DNA of 35,268 nt from NCBI GenBank assembly GCA_017450005.1, contig JAFSYM010000112.1, positions 1 through 35,268 on the forward strand. The letters run 5' to 3'. A model generated the notes under the pieces. It worked only from the letters and a program-made list of their open reading frames with translations. It was not told where the DNA came from and made no database searches. Numbering within the stretch: the stretch's first letter is position 1; every line of letters begins with the position of its first letter. The stretch comes from Clostridia bacterium (lineage in GTDB: Bacteria > Bacillota > Clostridia > Oscillospirales > Acutalibacteraceae). This document shows, in pieces, positions 16,022-23,761 of this stretch. The position numbers and the translations under genes are program-made.

Positions 16022-16095
16022 GTAGGGGCGGCAATCTGCCGCCCGGTCTTCGCCGTGCGATGCCGGAAAAACGGGCGGATGATATCCGCCCCTAC
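16022..16095. repeat. GTAGGGGCGG-bounded palindromic repeat
   Basis: GTAGGGGCGG (16022-16031) and CCGCCCCTAC (16086-16095) are 10-bp inverted ends. Each end is itself a hairpin (GGGCGGC-AATCT-GCCGCCC and GGGCGGAT-GAT-ATCCGCCC), so the unit is a pair of hairpins facing each other. Confidence 0.75.
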
Positions 16096-16261
16096 GACCA
16101 CACGGCATCAAACCCGGCGTCATTGCGAGCGAAGCGAAGCAATCCGTACCCCCCGAACAGATTGGCCGCACAAGGGGAACGGATTGCCGCAGTCGCTTCG
16201 CTCCTTCGCAATGACAGTTTGTTTTTACGCACATGCGCCGCCGGAACGGCATCGACGGCAT

Positions 16262-16292
16262 CAAAAAAGGACGCGAAACCGCGTCCTTTTTG
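16262..16292 (-). terminator. Terminator of yebC
   Basis: GGACGCG (16269-16275) and CGCGTCC (16280-16286) form a stem with a 4-base loop, with A-rich and T-rich flanks on both sides, so it can work in either direction. It is 15 bases past the yebC stop. Confidence 0.85.
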
Positions 16293-16306
16293 CATGGCAT
16301 ATTGTA

Positions 16307-17041
16307 TTATTCGTCTTCGTTTTCCCAGTTGTGCCAGACGTCCTGCACGTCGTCGTTATCCTCGAACATTTCCAGCATCTTGGTCATGTTCTTGATGTCG
16401 TCCTCGTCCGTCAGACGGGTATACGTCGAGGGGATGTACTCCACCTCGGCAGAGATGAACTTGTAGCCCTTGGCGTCGAGATCGTCGCGCACCGCACCCA
16501 GATCATTCGGCTCGGTACGAATGACATACACATCTTCCTCATCGGTCAGGAAATCGGAAGCGCCTGCCTCGAGCGCGTCTTCCATCAACTGCTCTTCGTC
16601 GATATCCTCGGCCTCGACGACCAGAACGCCCTGGCGCGTGAACATAAACGACACGCAGCCGCTCTGCCCCATGTTGCCGCCGTACTTGTCGAAGTAGTGG
16701 CGCACGTCGCCTGCGGTACGGTTGCGGTTGTCGGTCAGCGTCTCGACGATCACGGCAATACCGGACGGGCCGTAGCCTTCGTAGGTGATCGCTTCGTATT
16801 CCTTGCCGTCGTCGGCGCCCGCCGCCTTTTTGATAATGCGCTCAATGTTGTCGTTGGGCACGTTGGCTGCCTTCGCCTTGGCAATGATGTCCTTGAGCTT
16901 GGAGTTGTTGTTCGGATCGGGTCCGCCCTGCTTGACCGCTACCGCGATCTCGCGGCCGATCTTTGTAAATACTTTTGCACGCGCGCCGTCGGTCTTTTCC
17001 TTCTTGCGCTTGATCGTGCTCCATTTATTATGTCCTGACAT
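16307..17041 (-). CDS. yebC: YebC/PmpR-family protein (TACO1 type)
   Basis: The 244-residue protein is a full-length YebC family member, with the unmistakable start M-S-G-H-N-K-W-S-T-I-K and the A-K-A-K-A-A-N-V-P-N-D-N-I segment. Members have been described as DNA-binding regulators and, more recently for this family, as translation factors that ease ribosome stalling at proline runs; which applies here is not shown by the sequence. The C-terminus is very acidic (D-N-D-D-V-Q-D and E-N-E-D-E). It has its own promoter overlapping the end of the upstream Dabb gene and a strong terminator. The start ATG has a GGTGAT ribosome site. Confidence 0.96.
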   Translation of the reverse strand: MSGHNKWSTIKRKKEKTDGARAKVFTKIGREIAVAVKQGGPDPNNNSKLKDIIAKAKAANVPNDNIERIIKKAAGADDGKEYEAITYEGYGPSGIAVIVETLTDNRNRTAGDVRHYFDKYGGNMGQSGCVSFMFTRQGVLVVEAEDIDEEQLMEDALEAGASDFLTDEEDVYVIRTEPNDLGAVRDDLDAKGYKFISAEVEYIPSTYTRLTDEDDIKNMTKMLEMFEDNDDVQDVWHNWENEDE

Positions 17042-17073
17042 CGTATCACCGTCTTCTCAAAGATTTATACTTT

Positions 17074-17102
17074 ATTGTAGCATATCCGTCCGTGTTTTTC
17101 AA
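17074..17102 (-). promoter_or_regulatory. Sigma-A promoter of yebC
   Basis: On the minus strand TTGAAA (complement of 17097-17102), a 17-base spacer and TACAAT (complement of 17074-17079) match the consensus 5/6 and 5/6. It overlaps the last codons of the Dabb gene. Confidence 0.72.
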
Positions 17103-17407
17103 GACTCAATTACAAAATCCGCCGAAACCCTGCCCACGCGCACTTTCTTGACATACGCCGCGACTTTCTGATGCTCCGGATGGTTTTTGTACAGGTCAAG
17201 ATCGTCAAGCGAGTCAAATGTCATAATGAGCGCCATGTCGTAGGACATCTCCGAGTGCAGCACGTCCTTGCCGATCTCGAACGAGCGGATCTGCGGGATG
17301 ATCGGCAGCAGCGCCGTCAGGCCATCTTTGATGATGTCCATGTTTTCCGCTTTGGTGTGTCCCTCGGCCTCGTCGAGAAACTTCCACAGTACGATATGTT
17401 TGATCAT
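17099..17407 (-). CDS. Dabb-type (stress-responsive A/B barrel) protein
   Basis: The 102-residue protein starts M-I-K-H-I-V-L-W-K-F and has the H-P-E-H-Q motif near residue 75 typical of Dabb ferredoxin-like dimers. These small proteins are found widely; most have no known role, though relatives act in catabolic or stress contexts. Length is as expected for one domain. AAAGGGG lies upstream of the ATG, and a TATAAT (complement of 17437-17442) suggests its own promoter, with a poor -35. Confidence 0.88.
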   Translation of the reverse strand: MIKHIVLWKFLDEAEGHTKAENMDIIKDGLTALLPIIPQIRSFEIGKDVLHSEMSYDMALIMTFDSLDDLDLYKNHPEHQKVAAYVKKVRVGRVSADFVIES

Positions 17408-17472
17408 GAGAATATCCCCTTTCCTGATTTGACCCCATTATAGCGCAGTGCGTGCACAAATGCAAGAATCAT

Positions 17473-17733
17473 TCACGCATAATCGCAGCGCAGTTTCCGC
17501 TCGGCAAACCAGCGCTTGCCCTCCAGGAACAGATACGTCTGCTTGCCGCGGATCTCGCACGTATAGCGGATGCCGCAGCCGCCCGCACGCAGCGAGGACG
17601 CGCGTCGAACGTCCAGAATCCGGTCGATGGGATACTCCGTTCCGTCGACCCAGTACACGCACAACGGCACGATCATGCCCGTTTTGTCAAAACGGGTCAG
17701 CACGTCCACATATTCCTTTTGGTACATTGTCAT
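17473..17733 (-). CDS. Small conserved protein behind a LexA-type promoter
   Basis: The 86-residue protein begins M-T-M-Y-Q-K-E-Y-V-D-V and has a compact beta-rich pattern (I-V-P-L-C-V-Y-W-V-D-G, then I-D-R-I-L-D-V-R, then Y-T-C-E-I-R-G-K-Q-T-Y-L-F-L-E and a W-F-A-E-R end). I recall similar short proteins in Clostridia, sometimes near DNA-repair genes, but cannot name a family. The ATG at 17733 has AGGAG 8 bases upstream. A much longer antisense frame covering the GH3 gene merely runs into it. The promoter is a near-perfect sigma-A promoter with a LexA-type box between it and the ATG, so it is probably induced by DNA damage. Confidence 0.8.
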   Translation of the reverse strand: MTMYQKEYVDVLTRFDKTGMIVPLCVYWVDGTEYPIDRILDVRRASSLRAGGCGIRYTCEIRGKQTYLFLEGKRWFAERKLRCDYA

Positions 17734-17746
17734 GTCGCTCACTCCT

Positions 17747-17796
17747 GAACAAACGTTCGTCGAACAAATTATATCAAATGTTCGATCGAATGTCAA
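17747..17796 (-). promoter_or_regulatory. Consensus sigma-A promoter with LexA/DinR-type operator
   Basis: On the minus strand TTGACA (complement of 17791-17796), a 17-base spacer and TATAAT (complement of 17768-17773) are a perfect consensus promoter. Just past the expected start point lies GAAC-GTTT-GTTC (complement of 17747-17758), which fits the Gram-positive LexA pattern CGAAC-N4-GTTC. Other GAAC half-sites occur in the spacer. The layout fits SOS repression of the 86-residue gene. Confidence 0.78.
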
Positions 17797-17873
17797 GAGG
17801 AAACTTTTTTCGGCGGCCAGGCTGATTCTTCCCCCCTGTTTTTGAAAATGCTCTGGTAAAAGCAGCTTCACTG

Positions 17874-17882
17874 TGTTATAAT
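17874..17882 (+). promoter_or_regulatory. Extended -10 promoter of the GH3-GH16 operon
   Basis: TG-T-TATAAT at 17874-17882 is an extended -10 element; the -35 region (TGGTAA at 17854-17859) is weak. It lies 31 bases before the GH3 start and faces away from the LexA-controlled promoter. Confidence 0.62.
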
Positions 17883-17913
17883 GGTAACAGTCTGAGAAGT
17901 GGGAGTGAAACAC

Positions 17914-20289
17914 ATGGAAAAATATGCACGATTCAAGTACCAGCCCTGCATCCCGCTGGGCGAGGACGGGCGCTGCGTGACAGCGTCCGCAGCGCACGCC
18001 GCGCTCGCACGTGAGGCTGCTGGCGAAGGCATGGTACTGCTCAAAAATGAAGGCGGTGCGCTGCCGTTCACGGCCGGAGAACGCGTGGCGCTGTTCGGCA
18101 AGGCGACGATTGAATACATTAAGGGCGGCGGCGGCAGCGGCGACGTGCACTGCCCGTATATCCGCAACATTTACGACGGTCTGCGTGAAAAAGAGGCAGA
18201 GGGCAAAGTTTCGATCTGGATGCCGCTCGTCGATTTCTACCGCGAATATGTGCGCGAGCAGAGCAAGGCGATCCCGACACAGGCCGAGATCAACAAAATC
18301 TGGGACGTTGTAAACGCGATGGACTTCTGCCAGAAACGCGACGACATCACATACGACACCTTTTTCAGCATGCATGTGCGCGAGGCCGAAGTGCCGCAGA
18401 CGCTGATTGAGAACGCCGCGGCCAATGCCGATACGGCGATTATCACGATCAGCCGCTTTTCCGCCGAGGGCACGGACCGCCGCGCGGTCGGCGGCGACTA
18501 CGACCTGTCCGATCTCGAAAAAGACCTGATTCAGAAATGCGGAAAGCTGTTTTCCAAGGTCATCGTCGTGCTCAATACGGGTGCGGCTGTGGACTGCGAA
18601 GCCTTTGCCGACGACCCGCATGTACAGGGTGTTCTGATGGCGTGGCAGGGCGGTATGGAGGGCGGTATGGCGATTGCGGACATCCTTTGCGGCGACGTGA
18701 ATCCGTCCGGAAAACTGCCGGACACCATCGCCCGCAGCTATGCGTTCCAGCCGTCTGCGGCGGACTTCCATGAAGATTTCAACTACCTCAACTACTCCGA
18801 GGATATTTACGTCGGCTACCGTTACTTTGAAACGATCCCCGGCGCCAGGGAAAAAGTGCGCTATCCGTTCGGCTACGGTTTGTCCTATACCACATTCCGT
18901 CTGGACAGCTGTGTGCTCGGTGCAAAGGACGGTCGCATCACCGCCGCGCTGCGCGTGACGAACACGGGAAGCGCTGCCGGCAAGGAAGTCGTGCAGCTTT
19001 ACTACGGCGCACCGCAGGGCAAGCTTGGCAAGCCTGCGCGCGCACTCGGCGCATTTTACAAAACGAAGCTCCTGCAGCCCGGAGAAAGCGAGCTTGTCGC
19101 ACTGGGCATGGATGTCGCGCAGATGGCGTCTTTCGACGACCTGGGCAAGGTACAAAAGTCCGCATATGTGCTCGAAAAAGGCGATTATCTGTTCTATATC
19201 GGCACGTCCGTCGAGAATGCCGCAGTGCAGGATTACGTCTACACGCTTGCCGAGGACACGGTTGTGCAGCAGCTCACACAGCGCTGCCGTCCGTTCAGGC
19301 TGAAAAAACGCATGCTGTCCGACGGCAGCTTCGAGCCGCTCCCGACCGGCGAGCCGGACTATACATACATCGACCCGACGGATATTGTCTACCGTCCCTC
19401 GGCGACTGAAATCCCATTCGACAAAGTCGGCAGCGAAATCACGCTTGACGCATTCGTCGACCAGTTCACGTTGGAGGAGCTCAAGTCGTTTGTCGGCGGC
19501 ACGGGACGCGTCGGCGTGTGCAACACCGGCTGCTTCGGACCCCTGCCCCGTCTGGGCGTGCCGCCTGTTCCGACGGCGGACGGCCCTGCCGGTCTGCGGT
19601 TGGACGAAGAAACCGGCATTCCGACGACGGCATTTCCGAGCGCCACACTGCTGGCAGCAACGTGGAACGAAGAGATTCTCTATGCCGTCGGCAGAGCTGC
19701 TGCGGGAGAAGTGCGCGAGAACAATCTCGGCGTGTGGCTCGCGCCTGCGATGAACATTCACCGCAATCCCCTGTGCGGGCGCAACTTCGAGTATTACGCC
19801 GAAGATCCGCTGCTCGCCGGCAGGATGGGCGCGGCGGAGATCCGCGGCATCCAGTCGCGCAAAGTCGCCGTCTCGCTCAAGCACTTCGCCTGCAACAACA
19901 AGGAAGCCAACCGCTTCGGCTGCGACGCACGCATTTCCGAACGTGCACTGCGCGAAATTTATCTCAAGTGCTTTGAGATTGCCGTGCGCGAGGCTGACCC
20001 CTGGACGATCATGTCGTCCTACAATCTCATCAACGGCCTCCACACAAGCGAAAGCTGGGAGCTGCTGACCGGCATCCTGCGTGACGAATGGGGGTTCGGC
20101 GGCATGATCACGACCGACTGGGGACAAAAAAACGATCCCGTGCGCGAGGTGCGCGCCGGCAATGACCTGAAGATGCACATCGGCTATCCGGTCGATCTGC
20201 AGGCAGGTCTTGACCGCGGGGAAATCACCACGGCGCATCTGAAGCTGTGCGCGATGCGCATTCTGGAGATGTTCACAAAGCTCGACTGA
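17914..20289 (+). CDS. Glycoside hydrolase family 3 with permuted domain order
   Basis: The 791-residue protein carries the GH3 C-terminal-type domain first (about 30-320, with K-N-E-G-G-A-L-P-F and the P-S-G-K-L-P end), then a fibronectin-III-like domain (about 330-420), and last the GH3 catalytic barrel (about 500-790). In the barrel I see D-G-P-A-G-L-R, the K-H-F-A-C-N-N motif and the nucleophile D735 in T-T-D735-W-G. This reversed order is known in rumen and gut beta-glucosidases of the Butyrivibrio/Ruminococcus type. No signal peptide, so it should act in the cytoplasm, trimming imported beta-linked oligosaccharides. Start ATG 17914 has GGGAG upstream. The next gene, a GH16, starts 29 bases later. 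Confidence 0.93.
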   Translation: MEKYARFKYQPCIPLGEDGRCVTASAAHAALAREAAGEGMVLLKNEGGALPFTAGERVALFGKATIEYIKGGGGSGDVHCPYIRNIYDGLREKEAEGKVSIWMPLVDFYREYVREQSKAIPTQAEINKIWDVVNAMDFCQKRDDITYDTFFSMHVREAEVPQTLIENAAANADTAIITISRFSAEGTDRRAVGGDYDLSDLEKDLIQKCGKLFSKVIVVLNTGAAVDCEAFADDPHVQGVLMAWQGGMEGGMAIADILCGDVNPSGKLPDTIARSYAFQPSAADFHEDFNYLNYSEDIYVGYRYFETIPGAREKVRYPFGYGLSYTTFRLDSCVLGAKDGRITAALRVTNTGSAAGKEVVQLYYGAPQGKLGKPARALGAFYKTKLLQPGESELVALGMDVAQMASFDDLGKVQKSAYVLEKGDYLFYIGTSVENAAVQDYVYTLAEDTVVQQLTQRCRPFRLKKRMLSDGSFEPLPTGEPDYTYIDPTDIVYRPSATEIPFDKVGSEITLDAFVDQFTLEELKSFVGGTGRVGVCNTGCFGPLPRLGVPPVPTADGPAGLRLDEETGIPTTAFPSATLLAATWNEEILYAVGRAAAGEVRENNLGVWLAPAMNIHRNPLCGRNFEYYAEDPLLAGRMGAAEIRGIQSRKVAVSLKHFACNNKEANRFGCDARISERALREIYLKCFEIAVREADPWTIMSSYNLINGLHTSESWELLTGILRDEWGFGGMITTDWGQKNDPVREVRAGNDLKMHIGYPVDLQAGLDRGEITTAHLKLCAMRILEMFTKLD

Positions 20290-20318
20290 TGATCTGCAAT
20301 ACGAAAGGACGGATCGGA

Positions 20319-21209
20319 ATGATGAAAAAAAGCCTCATCAAAGATGTTTTCAACAGTCTGACGCTCGGCAAACTTGCCAACTGGCTGACCGCATTCGTCA
20401 GCGCGCTGCTGCTGATTGTCAATGTGCGTCCCGTCAACATGAAAAGCGAGCCGATCAACCTGGACCAATACAAGCTCGTCTTTGCCGATGAATTCGACGG
20501 CGATGCGCTCAACACCGATCTGTGGCGTGTGCACAACTTCGAGGGTGTGCGCAAGGGTGGCTACTGGTCGATGGATCAGGCAAGTGTGCGCGACGGCAAT
20601 CTGGTCATCCGCACCGAATACAAAGAGGACGGCAAGTTCGGCAGCGGCTGGTACACCTGCGGCATTGCCACACAGCACACGTACGAGCACAAATACGGCT
20701 ACTACGAATGCCGCTGCATCCTGCCGAAGGGTCAGGGCATGTGGAGCGCGTTCTGGCTGATGAATCCCAACGTCAACCGCACGGACGGCACGGCAATCGC
20801 CGGCGAGGAGATTGACGTGTTTGAGTCGCCCTACTATTTCCGCCGCGGCAATGCATCCCACATGGTCACCAGCAACCTGCACTACAACGGGTATGAACTG
20901 CAAACGAAGTATCAGAACGTTGTTATTTCCAAGCTGGACAACGATCCGTATGAAAACTACAACACATACGGTCTGCTGTGGACGCCGGAGGAATACGTGT
21001 TCTACGTCAACGGGCACGAAGTCGGCCGCTCCTCGTTCGGCGGCGTATCGCAGGAAAATGAATACATGATCCTCTCGTGTGAAGTCGACGGTGCAGCCGC
21101 CACGCCGACGTTCGGCTGGTCCGGTCACATCGAACGCAACAGCGATCCCCAAAACTTCTGTGCGGAGTTTTATGTGGATTACGTGCGCGTCTATGACCCC
21201 GTCGAGTAA
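20319..21209 (+). CDS. Glycoside hydrolase family 16 (endo-beta-glucanase type)
   Basis: The 296-residue protein has one hydrophobic segment near the N-terminus (about 18-37, with basic residues before it), acting as signal or anchor. The GH16 jelly roll carries the catalytic motif E164-I-D166-V-F-E169, with E164 the nucleophile and E169 the acid/base. The start of the domain reads L-V-F-A-D-E-F-D-G and the end V-D-Y-V-R-V-Y. The E-x-D-x-x-E form with the extra residue is that of laminarinase-like (beta-1,3 or beta-1,3-1,4) enzymes. It lies in one operon with GH3 and should cut beta-glucans outside. The start is ATG 20319, with AAAGGA upstream; a second ATG at 20289 overlapping the GH3 stop is an alternative. 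Confidence 0.92.
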   Translation: MMKKSLIKDVFNSLTLGKLANWLTAFVSALLLIVNVRPVNMKSEPINLDQYKLVFADEFDGDALNTDLWRVHNFEGVRKGGYWSMDQASVRDGNLVIRTEYKEDGKFGSGWYTCGIATQHTYEHKYGYYECRCILPKGQGMWSAFWLMNPNVNRTDGTAIAGEEIDVFESPYYFRRGNASHMVTSNLHYNGYELQTKYQNVVISKLDNDPYENYNTYGLLWTPEEYVFYVNGHEVGRSSFGGVSQENEYMILSCEVDGAAATPTFGWSGHIERNSDPQNFCAEFYVDYVRVYDPVE

Positions 21210-21257
21210 CCCGACCCGTATTTAACCGGCATTATCCGCCGACCAAGCATGACAAAA

Positions 21258-21281
21258 GCCCCGCGGCCAAAACCGCGGGGC
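21258..21281 (-). terminator. Bidirectional terminator between GH16 and hpf
   Basis: GCCCCGCGG (21258-21266) and CCGCGGGGC (21273-21281) form a 9-bp GC stem. On the minus strand it is followed by CTTTTG, better than on the plus strand, so it may mainly end the hpf transcript but serves both converging operons. Confidence 0.82.
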
Positions 21282-21295
21282 TGCATTATTCTGTT

Positions 21296-21829
21296 TTATT
21301 CGATCTCGGGAACCAGCACGCCGTAGCCGCCGTCATTGCGCTTGTAGACCACGTTGATCTCGCTCGTCTCGGCGTTGAGGAACATGTAGAACATGTGGCC
21401 GAGCAGGTTCATCTGCAAAATCGCCTCGTCCACACTCTCGGGCTTGAGCGATACGGCCTTGGTGCGCAGCACCTCGAAATCGTCCTCTTCTTCCACTGCG
21501 GTTTCCGCCTCGGCGATGATGGCGTCCAGATTGCCCGTGCGCAGGCGTTTTTCAAGACGCGTCTTGTTTCTGCGGATCTGACGGATGATGGAATCAATAC
21601 ACGCATCCAGCGCCTCGTTCATGTTCTGCGCGCTCTCCTCGGCGCGGAAATACATGCCGCGGCTGGCGACCGTCACCTCGACGATCTGACAGGATTTCTC
21701 GACCGTTGCCGTAACTTTGGCCTCGGCGGCGTCGTCAAAAAACTTCGCAACCTTCGCAAGCTTTTTCTCGGCGTGATCCTTAAAGGAATCTCTGGGTGTG
21801 CATTTTCTTCCGCTGATGATGATCTTCAT
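21296..21829 (-). CDS. hpf: Long-form ribosome hibernation promoting factor
   Basis: The 177-residue protein has the N-terminal sigma-54 modulation/RaiA fold (M-K-I-I-I-S-G-R, F-F-D-D-A-A-E-A-K-V) and the C-terminal dimerization domain (K-A-V-S-L-K-P-E-S-V-D-E-A-I-L-Q-M, then H-M-F-Y-M-F-L-N). Long-form HPF binds the 30S and joins two ribosomes into a 100S dimer in stationary phase or stress. The start ATG has GGAGG 8 bases upstream, and a TTTACT-17-TATACT promoter precedes it. Length and motifs are normal. Confidence 0.97.
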   Translation of the reverse strand: MKIIISGRKCTPRDSFKDHAEKKLAKVAKFFDDAAEAKVTATVEKSCQIVEVTVASRGMYFRAEESAQNMNEALDACIDSIIRQIRRNKTRLEKRLRTGNLDAIIAEAETAVEEEDDFEVLRTKAVSLKPESVDEAILQMNLLGHMFYMFLNAETSEINVVYKRNDGGYGVLVPEIE

Positions 21830-21874
21830 GTCGTCATCCTCCTAACTCTATGTAATCTCCTATGGAGCATCTTC

Positions 21875-21903
21875 AGTATAGCACACATTTCACAAAAAGT
21901 AAA
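21875..21903 (-). promoter_or_regulatory. Sigma-A promoter of hpf
   Basis: On the minus strand TTTACT (complement of 21898-21903), a 17-base spacer and TATACT (complement of 21875-21880) lie 46 bases before the start codon. Confidence 0.62.
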
Positions 21904-21949
21904 GGGTGAAAGCGAAATTATTTAACAATAATTCACAATATGTTCATCC

Positions 21950-22792
21950 TTACAGCACCGCATGCGCATGGCGCGTCACATGACAGCCGACGTTGAGCGC
22001 GACAGGCAGACCGGCAATGTGCGTGGGCGCGGTCTCGATCGCAACTGACAGCGCGGTCGTTTTGCCGCCGAAGCCCTGCGGGCCGATATCAAGCGCGTTG
22101 ATCTTTTCAAGCAGACGATCCTCCATGTCGCGGTAGAACGGATCGGCATTGCGCACGCTGACCGGACGGCAGAGCGCACGCTTGGCAAGCAGAGCGCACG
22201 ACTCAAAGTCGCCGCCGATTCCGATGCCCAGCACCATGGGCGGGCACGGATTACTGCCCGCATTGCGCACAGCCGAAACGAGATAGTCCTCGATCTCGTC
22301 GACCGTCGCGGAAGGCGTGAACATGCGCAGCGCACTCATGTTTTCGCTGCCGAAGCCCTTAGGCGCGGCGGTAAGTGAAATGTGCTCGCCGGGCACCAGA
22401 CGCAGATGAATCACCGCCGGCGTGTTGTCCCCCGTGTTGACGCGCCGCAGCGGATCGCCGACCACGGACAGGCGCAGATACCCGTCCTTGTATGCCTTTG
22501 CGACACCGCGGTTGACCGCGCTCTCGAAGTCGCCGCCGGTCAGATGCACATCCTGCCCCAGATCGCAGAACAGCACGGCCATGCCCGTGTCCTGACAAAT
22601 CGGCACATGCATTTTATCCGCAGCCGCGAGATTGTCGACCAGATCGCCCATGATCGCATGCGGCAGCGCATCGGTTTCGCGCAGCGCGGCGCAGGTAATG
22701 CAGTCCGTCAGATCCTGCGGCAGGACGCGGTTCGCCTGCTGAAACAGATCGGCGACGGCGTCGGTGATCTGCTGTACATGGATTTCACGCAT
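21950..22792 (-). CDS. Fumarate hydratase (class I), alpha subunit
   Basis: The 280-residue protein is the alpha part of two-subunit, [4Fe-4S] fumarase or L(+)-tartrate dehydratase. The three cluster cysteines are visible as C66 (P-I-C-Q-D-T-G), C183 (N-P-C-P-P-M) and C270 (V-G-C-H-V). The usual K-G-x-G-S-E-N motif is also present (K145-G-F-G-S-E-N). The enzyme interconverts fumarate and malate, and needs a beta subunit. No beta gene lies next to it: hpf follows and yabR precedes. The ATG at 22792 has TTAGGAGA 8 bases upstream; another ATG at 22798 is too close to that site. The reaction (fumarate or tartrate) is not settled by the sequence. Confidence 0.9.
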   Translation of the reverse strand: MREIHVQQITDAVADLFQQANRVLPQDLTDCITCAALRETDALPHAIMGDLVDNLAAADKMHVPICQDTGMAVLFCDLGQDVHLTGGDFESAVNRGVAKAYKDGYLRLSVVGDPLRRVNTGDNTPAVIHLRLVPGEHISLTAAPKGFGSENMSALRMFTPSATVDEIEDYLVSAVRNAGSNPCPPMVLGIGIGGDFESCALLAKRALCRPVSVRNADPFYRDMEDRLLEKINALDIGPQGFGGKTTALSVAIETAPTHIAGLPVALNVGCHVTRHAHAVL

Positions 22793-22811
22793 TTTCATTC
22801 TCCTAATCAGT

Positions 22812-22848
22812 AAAATAAAAGCGGCGCAGACGCAGAACGCCTCGCCGC
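22812..22848 (-). terminator. Terminator of the yabR gene
   Basis: On the minus strand GCGGCG-A-GGCG pairs with CGTC-TG-CGCCGC around a short loop, followed by TTTTATTTT. It lies 42 bases past the yabR stop and separates the sporulation operon from the fumarase gene. Confidence 0.87.
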
Positions 22849-22890
22849 AAATATACACATCATTGTGCCCGGACGCCGCAAGCAGCCGGA

Positions 22891-23361
22891 TCAGCGGTTG
22901 CCAGAGCCTCTTCTTCTGGAAGGGCCGCCGTGTTTGGAATCGCCGGAGCGTTTGAGGTCGGTGATCTTTTCATCGCTGACCTGCTTGTAGCGCGCCATCA
23001 TTTCCTCGAACGACTGTCCCTCAGTCGGCGCGGCCGTCTTCGGTCCCTGCCAGACGACAGGCGCACCGGAGCGGCGCTGACCCTGACTTCTCGGCGGACG
23101 CGGACGCTGCGGCGCACCGCTTTGTGCCGGCTCTGCCTTTTTGATGGACAGATTGATCCGCCCGTTTTCATCGATGCTGATGATCTTGACTCGGACAGTT
23201 TGTCCCTCCTGCAGATGCTCGCGTATGTTCTTGACATACGATGCGGAAACCTCGGAAATGTGCACCATTCCCGTGCTGCCTCCCTCAAGCTCCACAAAAG
23301 CGCCGAAATCCGTCAGTCCAGTGACTTTGCCCTCTACGATCGATCCAACCTCGTACGGCAT
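22891..23361 (-). CDS. yabR: S1-domain RNA-binding protein of the YabR type
   Basis: The 156-residue protein starts with one S1 domain (about 1-72; V-G-S-I-V-E-G-K-V-T-G and D-F-G-A-F-V-E-L, H-I-S-E-V). The rest is a low-complexity tail rich in P, R, G, S and Q (Q-R-P-R-P-P-R-S-Q-G-Q-R-R), probably disordered and RNA-binding. Bacillus subtilis has a YabR just after divIC, and the gene order here is the same. Roles of this group in translation or RNA stress response are suggested for relatives; none is proven for this copy. Confidence 0.88.
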   Translation of the reverse strand: MPYEVGSIVEGKVTGLTDFGAFVELEGGSTGMVHISEVSASYVKNIREHLQEGQTVRVKIISIDENGRINLSIKKAEPAQSGAPQRPRPPRSQGQRRSGAPVVWQGPKTAAPTEGQSFEEMMARYKQVSDEKITDLKRSGDSKHGGPSRRRGSGNR

Positions 23362-23404
23362 AAAAAGAATAGTTCCTCCCCAAATCCGATTTATCGAACC
23401 CGGA

Positions 23405-23710
23405 TTACTTGCCCGCGCTCATGTCGTAATAGACACGCTCGTCCGGGTAGACGTATCCGAGATCCTCATCTCTGGCGCGCTGCTCCACGAAAGCGTCAAA
23501 ATTGCCGCTGTCCAGAAGCTGTGCGAGCTGCTCGTTTTTCTCGTCCTGCTGCTGCACCTGTGTGCGCAGATCGTCAACCTGGGCGCGCTTGGCCGCAACC
23601 TGTGTGCGCAGGCTGAAGAAAGAAATGAAGAAATAGCAAACCAAAGCAAACGCTGCAGCAGCGAGAATGATACTGGTATTGACCTTGGATCTGGCTCTTT
23701 TTCGCGTCAC
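23405..23710 (-). CDS. divIC: DivIC/FtsB-type septum formation protein
   Basis: The 101-residue protein begins at a GTG with AAGGTGG 7 bases upstream (an ATG at 23737 has no site). A basic N-terminus is followed by one membrane helix (about 13-35), then a coiled coil of about 35 residues (Q-V-A-A-K-R-A-Q-V-D-D-L, then E-K-N-E-Q-L-A-Q-L-L) and a C-terminal F-V-E-Q-R-A-R-D-E-D-L-G segment. This is the layout of the divisome proteins DivIC and FtsB, which form a complex with FtsL at the septum. Its place between yabQ and yabR supports divIC. Confidence 0.88.
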   Translation of the reverse strand: MTRKRARSKVNTSIILAAAAFALVCYFFISFFSLRTQVAAKRAQVDDLRTQVQQQDEKNEQLAQLLDSGNFDAFVEQRARDEDLGYVYPDERVYYDMSAGK

Positions 23711-23761
23711 GTTGAATCCACCTTGCACAAAAATCAAAAATACCCGAAACTACCTTTATGA

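Larger units (their letters stand above)
15594..16230. repeat. Cluster of dispersed repeats filling a 735-bp gap
   Basis: The gap 15571-16306 contains no credible gene. It holds an entry module TTTATCACGGAAAG (15595-15608), two identical 42-bp units, palindromic CGATG/CATCG and GTAGGGG units, and two copies of TGTCATT(C/G)CGAG paired with TTCGCAATGACA (about 15739-15837 and 16119-16219). The parts appear inserted into each other. Open frames here read straight through the palindromes on both strands and are ignored. Confidence 0.75.

Noticed and set aside
16055-17038. 327-residue plus-strand frame over yebC
   Set aside because: Runs through repeats and is antisense to a clear YebC gene.
17734-20238. 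Very long antisense frame over the GH3 gene (about 830 residues)
   Set aside because: It is a shadow of GH3: no domain, no ribosome site, and only its last 86 codons, which have their own start and promoter, form a real gene.
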